Of a stretch of 60,570 nt of DNA, positions 29,805 through 38,121 are shown one piece after another. Both the position numbers and the translations under genes were made by a program. The stretch is from Allobosea thiooxidans (GTDB lineage Bacteria > Pseudomonadota > Alphaproteobacteria > Rhizobiales > Beijerinckiaceae), in the NCBI RefSeq assembly GCF_900168195.1, contig NZ_FUYX01000022.1, positions 1 through 60,570 of the forward strand, read 5' to 3'. The notes under the pieces are model-generated. The model did no database searches. It was not told the DNA's origin and worked only from the letters and a program-made list of their open reading frames with translations. Numbering within the stretch: the first letter of the stretch is position 1; every line of letters starts with the position of its first letter.

Positions 29805-31031
29805 TTACTCCGCGGCCACCGCAGGCGCAGCCGCCTGTGCCTCGTCCAGCATCAGCCGAGCGCGGGCGGAGAGCTTCTCGGTTTCGCTCTTGAGCTGGCC
29901 GCAGGCGGCGAGGATGTCGCGCCCTCGCGGGGTGCGGACCGGCGAGGCGTAGCCGGCGCGGAACACGATCTCGGAGAAGCGCTCGATCCGATCCCAGTCC
30001 GAGCATTCGTATTTCGTGCCGGGCCAGGGGTTGAACGGGATCAGGTTTATCTTGGCCGGGATGCCCTTGAGCAGCCGGACGAGCTCGCGCGCCTCGGCGT
30101 CGGAATCGTTCACGCCCTTGAGCATGACGTATTCAAACGTGATCCGTTTCGCATTCGAGAGGCCGGGATAGTTCCGGCAGGCCTCGAGCAGATCCTTGAT
30201 CGGATACTTCTTGTTGAGCGGCACCAGCTCGTTGCGCAGATCGTCGCGCACCGCATGCAGCGAGATCGCCAGCATCGTGCCCATCTCAGCCCCGAGCGGG
30301 CCGATCTGCGGCACGACGCCCGAGGTCGAGACGGTGATGCGCCGGCGCCCGAGCGACAGGCCCTGATCGTCGGTAATCACGTCGATCGCGTCGCGCACGC
30401 CGTCGAAATTGTAGAGCGGCTCGCCCATGCCCATGAAGACGATGTTCGAGACGAAGCGCCCGCCATCATTCGGCACGAAGGCGCCTTCCGGGGGCTTGCG
30501 GTTCGGGAAATCGCCGAGGCGCTCCCGCGCGACCATCAGCTGCGCGACGATCTCCTCGGTCTTGAGGTTGCGCACGAGGCGCTGCGTGCCGGTGTGGCAG
30601 AAGGTGCAGGTCAGCGTGCAGCCGACCTGGCTGGAGACGCAGAGCGTGCCGCGGTCGACCTCGGGAATATAGACGCACTCGATCTCGGCGCCACGGTCAT
30701 GCGGGCCGGTCGAGGGCATGCGCATCAGCCATTTGCGCGTGCCGTCGGTCGAGACCTGCTCGGCGGTGACGCTCGGCAGGTCGAGCGAGAAATGCTCGGC
30801 GAGCTGACCACGCAGCCCCTTGCCGATCGTCGTCATCGCGTCGAATTCACGCACGCCGTAATGATAGATCCAGTTCCAGAGCTGGCCGACGCGCATGCGC
30901 CGCTCCTTCTCGGGAACGCCGATCTCGGCCAGCGCCTCGGCCATGCCGGCGCGGGTGCGCCCGACAAGCGAGGGGCGTCGCAAAACGGGTTCGGCCGCCG
31001 GGGCGGCGGTAGCGGAAACGGTCACGGTCAT
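29805..31031 (-). CDS. rlmN: 23S rRNA (adenine2503-C2)-methyltransferase RlmN
   Basis: A 408-aa radical-SAM enzyme that methylates A2503 of 23S rRNA and A37 of some tRNAs. The iron-sulfur motif is CTLTCTFC (C138, C142, C145). The methyl-carrying Cys is expected in the C-terminal RGRDILAACGQL. GMGEPLYNFD is also family-typical. ATG 31031 is chosen; an in-frame ATG at 31052 adds seven residues. Upstream frame to 31124 is unlikely. Confidence 0.95.
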   Translation of the reverse strand: MTVTVSATAAPAAEPVLRRPSLVGRTRAGMAEALAEIGVPEKERRMRVGQLWNWIYHYGVREFDAMTTIGKGLRGQLAEHFSLDLPSVTAEQVSTDGTRKWLMRMPSTGPHDRGAEIECVYIPEVDRGTLCVSSQVGCTLTCTFCHTGTQRLVRNLKTEEIVAQLMVARERLGDFPNRKPPEGAFVPNDGGRFVSNIVFMGMGEPLYNFDGVRDAIDVITDDQGLSLGRRRITVSTSGVVPQIGPLGAEMGTMLAISLHAVRDDLRNELVPLNKKYPIKDLLEACRNYPGLSNAKRITFEYVMLKGVNDSDAEARELVRLLKGIPAKINLIPFNPWPGTKYECSDWDRIERFSEIVFRAGYASPVRTPRGRDILAACGQLKSETEKLSARARLMLDEAQAAAPAVAAE

Positions 31032-31119
31032 CGGAGCTCTGTCGTCGCCCATCGGAAAAGGCGCGGGATTTCGCCGCTCCCTACCACAATTATGGGAAAA
31101 CCGGAAATCGCTTCCCGCC

Positions 31120-31222
31120 GTCATTCTCGGGCGGAGCGAAGCGGTGAACCGAGAAACTCCGGACGAGAAGGCGCCTGCGGCTCCTTCCGGAACGAGATGC
31201 CCGGGCCAAGCCCGAGCATGAC
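31120..31222. repeat. GTCAT...ATGAC palindromic repeat, copy 3
   Basis: It begins GTCATTCTCGGGCGGAGCGA and ends AAGCCCGAGCATGAC, closely matching copies 1 and 4. It lies between the rlmN start and the IalB-like gene end, so it is upstream of rlmN and downstream of the IalB-like gene. Confidence 0.75.
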
Positions 31223-31262
31223 GCGCCTCCGGAGCTTGGCCGCATGGCCTCGCTGATCGACC

Positions 31263-31862
31263 TTACTTGCAGGCGTCTTCGGCCCGCTTCACGATCTGGC
31301 TGATGCCGGCGAGAGAGTATTTGTCACTGGTCGGATTACCCTTCTTCGAGGTGCCTTTGATTTCGAGCCCGGCGCCACGACGCATCGCGTCGAGCATGCG
31401 CGGCTCCTCGGCCGGGTTCTTCAGCCACATGTTCTGGCCCTTGGCGACCAGCGCGAAGCGCTCGTTGCCGATGATGGCCTGATGCTCGACGCCTTCCTTG
31501 ACGTCGAAATTCATGACGAAGCTGATCTCGTTGCGCACGCCCTCGCCGGGGCGGTTGGAGACGAAGAGCAGCCCCTCGACATCCTTGAGGTTGGCCGGCA
31601 GCCGGGCCTCCGCCTTGGACAGCGCATAGCAGACCTTGGAGCGGCCCTGCTGCGACGAGAAGGCCTGCCACTTGCCGGCCGTTTCCAGCAGCATGGCCTG
31701 CCCCTGCCCGGGGGTGGCGGCAGCAGCCGTGGCGGCCGGCTTGGCGCGCTGGGCCGCGGCATCGCTCGGCATCAGCACGACGGCCGCGCTACCCGCCAAC
31801 AGGGCGGCAACAGCCAGACGGAACACAGCGGCTTGGGGGGTGCGGAAGAACGAGCTGATCAT
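31263..31862 (-). CDS. Invasion-associated locus B (IalB) family secreted protein
   Basis: A 199-aa protein with a Sec signal peptide (FRLAVAALLAGSAAVVLMPSDAAAQ) and a mature domain like IalB (WQAFSSQQGRSKVCYALSKAEA, RNEISFVMNFDV, C-terminal Cys in EDACK). Two cysteines could form a disulfide. IalB was named in Bartonella, but the family is common in free-living Rhizobiales where its role is unknown. A single-gene unit, divergent from the quinone reductase-like gene. Confidence 0.8.
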   Translation of the reverse strand: MISSFFRTPQAAVFRLAVAALLAGSAAVVLMPSDAAAQRAKPAATAAAATPGQGQAMLLETAGKWQAFSSQQGRSKVCYALSKAEARLPANLKDVEGLLFVSNRPGEGVRNEISFVMNFDVKEGVEHQAIIGNERFALVAKGQNMWLKNPAEEPRMLDAMRRGAGLEIKGTSKKGNPTSDKYSLAGISQIVKRAEDACK

Positions 31863-32052
31863 GGACCGCCATCAGTCACTAAAAATCTTAACACCGCGTT
31901 CACCACCTGAAGAGAAGGCGGAGCCGCGCGGGGCGGCGGCATAGAGTGTCACGATCCTGGCGAAAATGCGAATGGCGCCGTGACACCGCGGTTCCGCGTG
32001 AGGAGCACCCATGGCACAATCCTGCGGAAGAAACGGCGACGGCGGATCGACG

Positions 32053-33027
32053 ATGAAGGCACTGCTCTGCGAACGTCACGGCCCGGCCGAAGATCTCGTG
32101 ATCCGTGACCTGCCCGAGCCGAAGCCCGGGCCCGGCGAGGTCGTCGTCGCCGTCACGGCGGCCGCGCTCAATTTCTTCGACACGCTGATCATCAGGGGGC
32201 GCTACCAGACGAAGCCGGCCTTCCCGTTCTCGCCCTGTGCCGAATGCGCCGGCACGATCGCGGCCATCGGCGATGGCGTCTCCGGCTGGCAGGTCGGCGA
32301 GCGGGTCGCGGCCTGGCTCGGCTTCGGCGCGGCGCGCGAGAAGGTCGTGGTCCCCGCCGAGGCGCTCCTGCGCGTGCCGGACCGTCTCGACGACGCGCAG
32401 GCGGCGGGTCTGTTCGTCACCTATGGCACCGCCATGCACGGGCTGATCCAGCGCGCCCGCCTCAAGCCCGGCGAAACCCTGGCCATCCTCGGTGCTTCCG
32501 GTGGGGCGGGTCTGGCCGCGGTGGAGATCGGCGCGCTGCTCGGCGCCCATGTCATCGCCTGCGCCTCCTCCCCCGACAAGCTCGCGCTCGCCCGCGAGCA
32601 CGGCGCGCAGGAGGAGGTCGACTACGGCCGGCACGAGATCCGGGGCAGCCTGAAGAAACTCACCGGCGGGCGCGGCGTCGACGTGCTCTACGACACGGTC
32701 GGCGGCGAGCTCGCCGAGCCGGCCCTGCGCGCCATGGCCTGGGAAGGCCGCTATCTCGTCGTCGGGTTCGCCGGTGGCGAGGTCCCCAAGATCCCGCTCA
32801 ACCTGCTGTTGCTCAAGGGCTGCGACCTGCGCGGCGTCTTCTGGGGGGAATTCGTCCTGCGCGAGCCCGCCGCGCATCGGCGCAACATGGAGCGCCTCCT
32901 CGACTGGGCGGCGAGCGGCCATATCCGCGCCCATGTCCATGCGACCTTCCCGCTCGAGCGCTGGACCGAGGCCTATGCCCTGATCGGAGACCGCAAGGCC
33001 AAGGGCAAGGTCGTGCTGACGCTGTAG
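32053..33027 (+). CDS. NADPH:quinone oxidoreductase family protein (MDR, zinc-free)
   Basis: A 324-aa medium-chain reductase beginning MKALLCERHGPAEDL, with the NFFDTLIIRGRYQ substrate/NADPH region of quinone oxidoreductases, no zinc cysteine loop, and the cofactor motif GASGGAGLAAVEIG. It probably reduces quinones or enoyl substrates with NADPH. The frame opens at 32011, but ATG 32053 matches the family start. An inverted repeat GTGTCACG...CGTGACAC (31946-31953, 31979-31986) lies upstream. Confidence 0.88.
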   Translation: MKALLCERHGPAEDLVIRDLPEPKPGPGEVVVAVTAAALNFFDTLIIRGRYQTKPAFPFSPCAECAGTIAAIGDGVSGWQVGERVAAWLGFGAAREKVVVPAEALLRVPDRLDDAQAAGLFVTYGTAMHGLIQRARLKPGETLAILGASGGAGLAAVEIGALLGAHVIACASSPDKLALAREHGAQEEVDYGRHEIRGSLKKLTGGRGVDVLYDTVGGELAEPALRAMAWEGRYLVVGFAGGEVPKIPLNLLLLKGCDLRGVFWGEFVLREPAAHRRNMERLLDWAASGHIRAHVHATFPLERWTEAYALIGDRKAKGKVVLTL

Positions 33028-33037
33028 ATCGGTCCAC

Positions 33038-33129
33038 GTCATTCTCGGGCGAAGCAAAGCTTCGACCCGAGAAACTCGGGGCGAGAAGGCACTGGTTTCC
33101 GAGAGGCTCGGGTCAAGCCCGGGCGTGAC
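33038..33129. repeat. GTCAT...ATGAC palindromic repeat, copy 4
   Basis: It begins GTCATTCTCGGGCGAAGCAA and ends AAGCCCGGGCGTGAC, with ACCCGAGAA as the inner arm. It fills the gap between two convergent genes (quinone reductase-like and DUF1232), 11 bases past the first stop. Confidence 0.75.
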
Positions 33130-33138
33130 GCCGCTGGA

Positions 33139-33513
33139 TCAAAGCTCCGCCAGCACCTGCTTCGCCCGTTCACGGTGCTCGACCGTGATTGAGCCGGCCA
33201 CCGCCGCGATCGCCGCGGCGATCACTGCCGCATCGTCGGTGAAGCCGAAGAGCGGCATGATGTCCGGCAGCGCATCGACCGGCAGCACGAAATAGCCGAG
33301 CGCGGCGAGCAGCGTCATCCGCACACGCCGCGGCGTCGCCGGATCGCGCGCGCAAAACCACGCCGCCAGCAGATCCTCGGCGAAGGGAATGCGTTTCGCG
33401 ACGCGCTTCAGCCGCCCCATGAAGTCGGCGCCGAACTTCGCTTCGTCGCGTAGGCTCTTGCGGATCGCCTCCATCTCCTCGCGGCTGAAGCGGGCGCTGA
33501 ACCCCTCGGTCAT
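33139..33513 (-). CDS. DUF1232 (YkvA-like) membrane-associated protein
   Basis: A 124-aa protein with the DUF1232 core: hydrophobic MTLLAALGYFVLPVDALPDIMPLFGFTDDAAVIAAAIAAV, in which PVD-PD-P-G-DD are the conserved positions. Function is unknown. ATG 33513 has an AAGGAG ribosome site 10 bases upstream on its strand; the frame beyond is a shadow. Confidence 0.85.
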   Translation of the reverse strand: MTEGFSARFSREEMEAIRKSLRDEAKFGADFMGRLKRVAKRIPFAEDLLAAWFCARDPATPRRVRMTLLAALGYFVLPVDALPDIMPLFGFTDDAAVIAAAIAAVAGSITVEHRERAKQVLAEL

Positions 33514-33692
33514 TCCTGTCTTGCTCCTTGGCGCCTGGGGACGCCGATGATCGCGCGCTCCCGATCGGCGCGCCATGTCGAAAGATGGCCCCGTCGCAAT
33601 CCTGCACAAGAGGCCTGCCGGAAAACCCGCTTGGAGCGGCGCGAAACGCCCTCTAAACCGGGTTCAGGACCAGAATGGACGGGAAACGCATC

Positions 33693-34478
33693 ATGAAGCT
33701 CGATTCCTCCCTCGCCGCGATCGTGACCGGCGGTGCCTCCGGCCTCGGCGAGGCGACCGCCCGCATGCTCGCGGGTGAGGGCGTCAAGGTCGCGCTGCTC
33801 GACCTCAATGCCGAGCGTGGCGAGGCGATCGCGAAGGAGATCGGCGGGGTCTTCTGCACTTGCGACGTGACCAATGAGGCCTCGGTGGACGAGGCGCTGG
33901 CCAAGGCGCGCGCCGCCCATGGCATCGCTCGCATCATCGTGAACTGCGCCGGCATCGCGCCCGGCCGCCGCGTCGTCTCGAAGAAGCGCGACACTGGCGA
34001 GCTCGTCGCCCATGACCTCGCCACCTTCGAGAAGGCGGTCGCGATCAACCTGACCGGGACCTTCCGTGTCATCGCCAAATCGGCGGTGGCGCTCGCCGGC
34101 CTTGATCCCGTTACCGCCGATGGCGGGCGCGGCGTCATCATCTGCACGGCTTCGGTCGCGGCCGAGGACGGCCAGATCGGCCAGGCGGCCTATGCCGCCT
34201 CCAAGGCCGGCGTCGCCGGCATGACGCTGCCGATCGCGCGCGATCTCGCCGGCATCGGCATCCGCGTCGTCACCATCCTGCCCGGCCTGTTCGAGACGCC
34301 GATGTTCGCCGGTCTTCCCGAGGAGGCGAAGGCCTCGCTCGCCGTCTCGGTGCCGCACCCCTCGCGCCTCGGCAGGCCGGCGGAATATGCCGCGCTGGCC
34401 CGCAGCATCGTCGAGAACGACATGCTGAACGGCACCACGATCCGCCTGGACGGCGCGATCAGGCTGGCGCCGAAATAG
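33693..34478 (+). CDS. SDR family oxidoreductase (3-hydroxyacyl-CoA dehydrogenase type II-like)
   Basis: A 261-aa short-chain dehydrogenase with the cofactor motif TGGASGLGEAT, CDVTNE, NCAGIAPG, the catalytic Ser in CTASVAAEDGQIGQAAYAASK, and a PGLFETPMF loop. The whole-length resemblance is to 3-hydroxy-2-methylbutyryl-CoA / 3-hydroxyacyl-CoA dehydrogenase (HSD17B10-like), so fatty or branched acyl-CoA oxidation is a fair guess. ATG 33693 or 33675 (MDGKRIMKLD) could be the start. Confidence 0.88.
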   Translation: MKLDSSLAAIVTGGASGLGEATARMLAGEGVKVALLDLNAERGEAIAKEIGGVFCTCDVTNEASVDEALAKARAAHGIARIIVNCAGIAPGRRVVSKKRDTGELVAHDLATFEKAVAINLTGTFRVIAKSAVALAGLDPVTADGGRGVIICTASVAAEDGQIGQAAYAASKAGVAGMTLPIARDLAGIGIRVVTILPGLFETPMFAGLPEEAKASLAVSVPHPSRLGRPAEYAALARSIVENDMLNGTTIRLDGAIRLAPK

Positions 34479-34523
34479 CGCGGTACCTGTCTTCAACGAG
34501 CTCGCAATCACGGGGAGGCTTTC

Positions 34524-34748
34524 ATGAAGCCCCTACCGTTCGAAAAGCGCCACAAGGACGGGAGCCTCTGGGCACGCGGCCAGACGCTGGACGATGGACC
34601 CACCGGCTATTGGGAGTGGTTTCGCAAGGATGGGACGAAGCTGCGCTCCGGCCATTTCGACAAGGGCGAGCAGGTCGGCGAATGGACCACCTATGATTCG
34701 GCCGGCCGCGTCTACAAGGTGACGCAGATGCGCCGGGCCGAGGGCTGA
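34524..34748 (+). CDS. Small MORN/YwqK-type repeat protein
   Basis: A 74-aa soluble protein built of MORN-like repeats: HKDGSLWARGQTLDDGPTGYWEWF then RKDGTKLRSGHFDKGEQVGEWTTYD. Proteins of this kind are often labelled YwqK-family antitoxins in databases, but the label says little about activity. It lies convergent to the RES toxin gene with an 18-base gap, 45 bases after the SDR. A GGGGAGG ribosome site precedes ATG 34524. Confidence 0.75.
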   Translation: MKPLPFEKRHKDGSLWARGQTLDDGPTGYWEWFRKDGTKLRSGHFDKGEQVGEWTTYDSAGRVYKVTQMRRAEG

Positions 34749-34766
34749 GCCGCGCATCCGCCACCG

Positions 34767-35480
34767 TCAGAGAATGCGATAGACCTCGCCGGCGCTGCGG
34801 TCCCGGTAGAGGTCCACCCGCTCGCCGTTCCAGTGATAGTCGAGATGCCGCCCCTGCACCGGATGGCCGGCGCCGTCGGGATAGAACAGGCCGGCGCATT
34901 CGCCGCCGGGGGAACGCACGCTCGGATAGACGATCCCCTCCGCACCCGCATCGCGGAGCCGGCCTCCGAGTACCTGGGACGCCGCGTAGCTGTCCGGATC
35001 GAGCAGCGCCGCCGCCTCGTCGCCGCTTCTGCGCAGATCGTGCAGCGCGGCGTCGATGTCGAGCACGATCTCGCGGAACTGCGAGGTCCAGCCCTGCGGT
35101 TGGGACGTCGCCCGCATGAAGCGGGAATGGTGGTGGATCGTCTCCAGCAGCGCGACCTCGAAGCGGTCGGCGACATAGAGCACACCGAAGCTGCCGTCGC
35201 TGAAGCGGCTCGGCCGGTCCGGGCTGACATGGGTGAAGGGCGCCATCAGCCAGCTCGCGCCCGGCCCCGACACGCGCCGCTCCGCCGGTACCAGATCGAG
35301 ATTGCCGATCGTCTCCATCAGGCGCGGATTGGTCTTCTGCTCCGCCGCGATCAGCAGCGGCCAGTCGGCCGGATCGGCGATATCCTCGAACAGGTCGATC
35401 GGCGGGAAGATGCTGCGGATGATCCGGACCGCACCGTGCCACTCGATCTCCGCGACCGGCAGGCTCGCCGGGTCGATCAC
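34767..35480 (-). CDS. RES domain toxin (NAD+ phosphorylase/NADase type)
   Basis: A 237-aa RES-fold protein. Family features: RIIRSIFPPIDLFEDIADP near the N-terminus, RPSRFSDGSFGVLYVADRFEVALLETIHHHS, and SVRSPGGECAGLFYPD with the conserved Ser. RES toxins degrade NAD+ (shown for MbcT and Res homologues); activity here is inferred. It starts with GTG 35480, overlapping the antitoxin stop by 4 bases (GTGA). At 237 aa it is longer than minimal RES domains, as in the COG5654-type pairs with large antitoxins. Confidence 0.9.
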   Translation of the reverse strand: MIDPASLPVAEIEWHGAVRIIRSIFPPIDLFEDIADPADWPLLIAAEQKTNPRLMETIGNLDLVPAERRVSGPGASWLMAPFTHVSPDRPSRFSDGSFGVLYVADRFEVALLETIHHHSRFMRATSQPQGWTSQFREIVLDIDAALHDLRRSGDEAAALLDPDSYAASQVLGGRLRDAGAEGIVYPSVRSPGGECAGLFYPDGAGHPVQGRHLDYHWNGERVDLYRDRSAGEVYRIL

Positions 35481-35890
35481 CAGGCGCCTCGCTCGGCATC
35501 GAGCAGGCGGCGCACCCGCATCAGGTCGGTGAGCTCGCCGCCAAGCATCACATCCAGCGCTGACTTCCCGCCGAAATCGGCATTGGCCCGCTTGATCCAG
35601 TCATAGCCGCGCTGCGGCTCGGTGAAGATCAGCCGCAGCGCCTTGTGGATGCCCATCAGGTTCGAGAGTCGGGCCTTGCCGTCGCGCGAGATGCGCCCGA
35701 GCTCGCCGGCTTTCCAGCGCCGGTAGGTCCTGACCGGCAGATCGATCAGCACCGCCGCCTCGTCGTCGGTGATCCGCCAGAGCCGGAACAGGTTCACGGC
35801 GGCGCGGAACATCGCCGCCGCCTCGTCATCGCTGATCGGATCGGGGACGAAGTCGCGCTGGGCCGTCTCGATGCGCAGCAGGGCCGACAT
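35477..35890 (-). CDS. Xre/MbcA/ParS-type antitoxin
   Basis: A 137-aa protein with an N-terminal helical DNA-binding region (ITDDEAAVLIDLPVRTYRRWKAG, helix-turn-helix) and the C-terminal antitoxin domain (LMGIHKALRLIF, ANADFGGKSALDVMLGG) that plugs the RES active site. ATG 35890 has a GGAGAG ribosome site; the in-frame ATG at 35905 lies inside the operator palindrome and is less likely. It precedes and overlaps the toxin gene. Confidence 0.9.
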   Translation of the reverse strand: MSALLRIETAQRDFVPDPISDDEAAAMFRAAVNLFRLWRITDDEAAVLIDLPVRTYRRWKAGELGRISRDGKARLSNLMGIHKALRLIFTEPQRGYDWIKRANADFGGKSALDVMLGGELTDLMRVRRLLDAERGAW

Positions 35891-35899
35891 GGCGTTGCT

Positions 35900-35941
35900 C
35901 TCCATTTGGCATAAAATGGAGATAATTTTGCCAAATGGCAA
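35900..35941. promoter_or_regulatory. Nested inverted repeats: operator of the RES/Xre operon
   Basis: Three perfect dyads are interleaved in an AT-rich block: CCATTTGGCA (35902-35911) with TGCCAAATGG (35929-35938); CTCCATTT (35900-35907) with AAATGGAG (35914-35921); and TTGCCA (35928-35933) with TGGCAA (35936-35941). The repeated element is a TGCCAAATGGAG-like half-site. This is the expected place for the antitoxin complex to bind and repress. Confidence 0.7.
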
Positions 35942-35970
35942 GAGGCATGCCCTCCTGCCGCTGTCGAAAC

Positions 35971-36015
35971 CGTCATTGCGAGCGCAGCTTCGTCGCTTCG
36001 CTCCTCGCAATGATG
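35971..36015. repeat. Short palindromic intergenic repeat (TCATTGCGAG type)
   Basis: TCATTGCGAG at 35973-35982 and CTCGCAATGA at 36004-36013 are a perfect 10-bp inverted repeat enclosing a CTTCGTCGCTTCG loop. It lies just after the yciB stop and upstream of the toxin-antitoxin operator. The style matches palindromic repeats I recall from Rhizobiales genomes. Confidence 0.6.
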
Positions 36016-36041
36016 CTGCCGCCTGCCCGAAAGCAGGCTGC

Positions 36042-36677
36042 CTATTCCTCCGTCTTCGCCGGCTTGATCTCGTGCTTCAGGATCAGCGGCGTCTGGGCCA
36101 GGGCGAAGGCCATGGTCAGCGGCATCACGCCCCAGACCTTGAAGGCGACCCAGAAATCCTGCGTCTGCGTGCGCCAGACCACCTCGTTCAGCACCGCCAG
36201 GACGAAGAAGAACAGCCCCCAGCGGAAGGTCAGCTTGCGCCAGCCCTCCTCGTCGAGCTGGAGCACCGTCTCCAACACCAGCGACAGCAGCGGCCGGCCG
36301 AAGAGCAGCCCGCCGAGCAGGACCGAGCCGAACAGCGTGTTCACGATGGTCGGCTTCACCTTGATGAAGAAGGCGTCGTCCAGCGCCAGCGTCAGCCCGC
36401 CGAAGACTGTCACAACGACGGCATTCACGATCGCCATGCGCGGCAGATAACCCATCAGCGCCCGCGACAGCGCCAGCGCCACCAGCGAGGCGACGATGAA
36501 GATGCCGGTCGCGACGAAGATGCGCCGATCCTCCGCGACGCCGAGCAGGCGGTCGCCATAGGAATTGGCGAAGAAGAAGATCGCCAGCGGCCCGAATTCC
36601 AGGGCGAGCTTGAGCAGGGGGCTGACCGTCTTGCCCTTGGCTGCCTTGACCGGAACCTGCTGTGTCGTCTCGCTCAC
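36042..36677 (-). CDS. yciB: Inner membrane septation protein YciB/IspZ
   Basis: A 211-aa protein with five or so membrane helices and the family stretches KLALEFGPLAIFFFANSYGDR, KPTIVNTLFG, GWRKLTFRWGLFF and NEVVWRTQTQDFWVAFKVWG. YciB (septation protein A) takes part in envelope synthesis and division. The start is GTG 36677, overlapping the ftsY stop by 4 bases, so it is translated after ftsY. Confidence 0.9.
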   Translation of the reverse strand: MSETTQQVPVKAAKGKTVSPLLKLALEFGPLAIFFFANSYGDRLLGVAEDRRIFVATGIFIVASLVALALSRALMGYLPRMAIVNAVVVTVFGGLTLALDDAFFIKVKPTIVNTLFGSVLLGGLLFGRPLLSLVLETVLQLDEEGWRKLTFRWGLFFFVLAVLNEVVWRTQTQDFWVAFKVWGVMPLTMAFALAQTPLILKHEIKPAKTEE

Positions 36678-37936
36678 GCCGCCTCTCCCAATCCCGCCAC
36701 GGCGCGGGCGAAATCGCGCGCCGAGAACGGCTCCAGATCCTCGACGCTCTCGCCGACGCCGATGAAATGCACCGGCAGCCCGAATTGTGCCGCCAGCGCC
36801 ACCAGGATGCCGCCGCGCGCCGTGCCGTCGAGCTTCGTCATCACCAGCCCGGTGACGCCCGCCGTCTCGCGGAAGGCCTCGACTTGGCTGATCGCGTTCT
36901 GGCCGACGGTGGCGTCGAGCACGAGCAGCGCCGCATGTGGCGCGCTCGGATCCTGCTTGCGGATCACGCGGACCACCTTGGCGAGCTCGTCCATCAGCCC
37001 CTGCTTGTTCTGCAGCCGACCGGCCGTATCGACCAGCAGCACGTCGGTGCCATTGGCCTTCGCCTTCTGCAGCGCCTCGAAGGCGAGGCCGGCAGCGTCG
37101 GCGCCCTGTTGCCCGAAGACGACCTCGGCGCCGGTGCGCTCGCCCCAGACCCGCAATTGCTCGATCGCGGCGGCGCGAAAGGTGTCGCCGGCGGCCAGCA
37201 TCACCGATTTGCCCTCGGCCCGGAACTTCGCCGCGAGCTTGCCGATCGTCGTGGTCTTGCCGGAGCCATTGACGCCGACCATCAGGAGCACGAACGGCTT
37301 TTTCGTGGCGTCGATCGCCAGCGGCAGCGCCACCGGCGTCAGAATCGTCTCGACCTCACGCGCCAGGATCGCCTTCACCTCAGCCGGCTCGATCTGTTTG
37401 TCGTAGCGGCCGTCGCCAACCGCCCTGGCGATCTTCGCCGAGGTGGCGAGGCCGAGATCGGCCTGGATCAGGATGTCCTCGAGATCCTCGAGCGTTCCGG
37501 CATCGAGCTTGCGCTTGGTGAAGAGGTCGGTGATCCCCGTCGTCAGCGCCGAGGAGGTGCGCGACAGCCCCTCCGTCAGCCGGCGCCACCAGCTCCGCTT
37601 CGGCTGCGGCGCGGGCGCAGGTGAGGGAGCAGGCTCCGGAACGGCAACCGGTTCGGGCTGCGGAACGACGGCGATTTCGGGTTCCGGTTCCGGCTCCACG
37701 GGCAGCGGAGCGATTTCGACCGGAAGGGCCGGCGAAACCGGTTCGAGGGCCGGCGTCTCGGCGACAGGAGCCTCCGCCTCGGCAACCGGCGCAGCGACGG
37801 CCTCATCGGCTTCCGGCTTCGGCGCCTCGACGGACTCAGCCACCTGTTCCGGAGTCGGTACCGGCTGGGCCGGCTGCTCGTCGCGTCCGAACAGCCTCGA
37901 AAAGAAGCCGCGTTTCTTCGGTTCGGTCTCGCTCAT
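36674..37936 (-). CDS. ftsY: Signal recognition particle receptor FtsY
   Basis: A 420-aa SRP receptor GTPase. It has a short basic N-terminus (KKRGFFSRLFG), an acidic and proline-rich A domain (residues about 20-125, with PEPEPEPE repeats), then the NG domain: G1 GVNGSGKTTTIGKLA, DTFRAAAIEQL, DTAGR and TKLD motifs. It delivers nascent membrane proteins to the translocon. ATG 37936 follows AGGA; ATG 37942 two codons earlier is possible. A 10-bp perfect hairpin lies 20 bases upstream in its leader. Confidence 0.95.
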   Translation of the reverse strand: MSETEPKKRGFFSRLFGRDEQPAQPVPTPEQVAESVEAPKPEADEAVAAPVAEAEAPVAETPALEPVSPALPVEIAPLPVEPEPEPEIAVVPQPEPVAVPEPAPSPAPAPQPKRSWWRRLTEGLSRTSSALTTGITDLFTKRKLDAGTLEDLEDILIQADLGLATSAKIARAVGDGRYDKQIEPAEVKAILAREVETILTPVALPLAIDATKKPFVLLMVGVNGSGKTTTIGKLAAKFRAEGKSVMLAAGDTFRAAAIEQLRVWGERTGAEVVFGQQGADAAGLAFEALQKAKANGTDVLLVDTAGRLQNKQGLMDELAKVVRVIRKQDPSAPHAALLVLDATVGQNAISQVEAFRETAGVTGLVMTKLDGTARGGILVALAAQFGLPVHFIGVGESVEDLEPFSARDFARAVAGLGEAA

Positions 37937-37956
37937 CGCCATCCTGTCTACGGTTC

Positions 37957-37980
37957 GGCGGGCAACTCCGGTTGCCCGCC
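37957..37980. promoter_or_regulatory. Perfect hairpin in the ftsY leader
   Basis: GGCGGGCAAC (37957-37966), loop TCCG, GTTGCCCGCC (37971-37980): a 10-bp uninterrupted stem. It ends 20 bases before the ftsY ATG on the minus strand and sits in the divergent gap with the pseudouridine synthase gene. No T-tract follows on the ftsY side, so it is more likely a leader hairpin or operator than a terminator. Confidence 0.4.
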
Positions 37981-38121
37981 GGGCCGGCTTCGTCCGAGCG
38001 CGTTCCGCGAAAGTGGCGAGCACTTCTGCGAGAGGAACGCGCTCCGACAGCTTTTTGTCTCTGCGCGAATTCTTGTCGCTCGACCATTCCGGTCGAATGG
38101 AAAGCGCGCTATCGCAATGCC

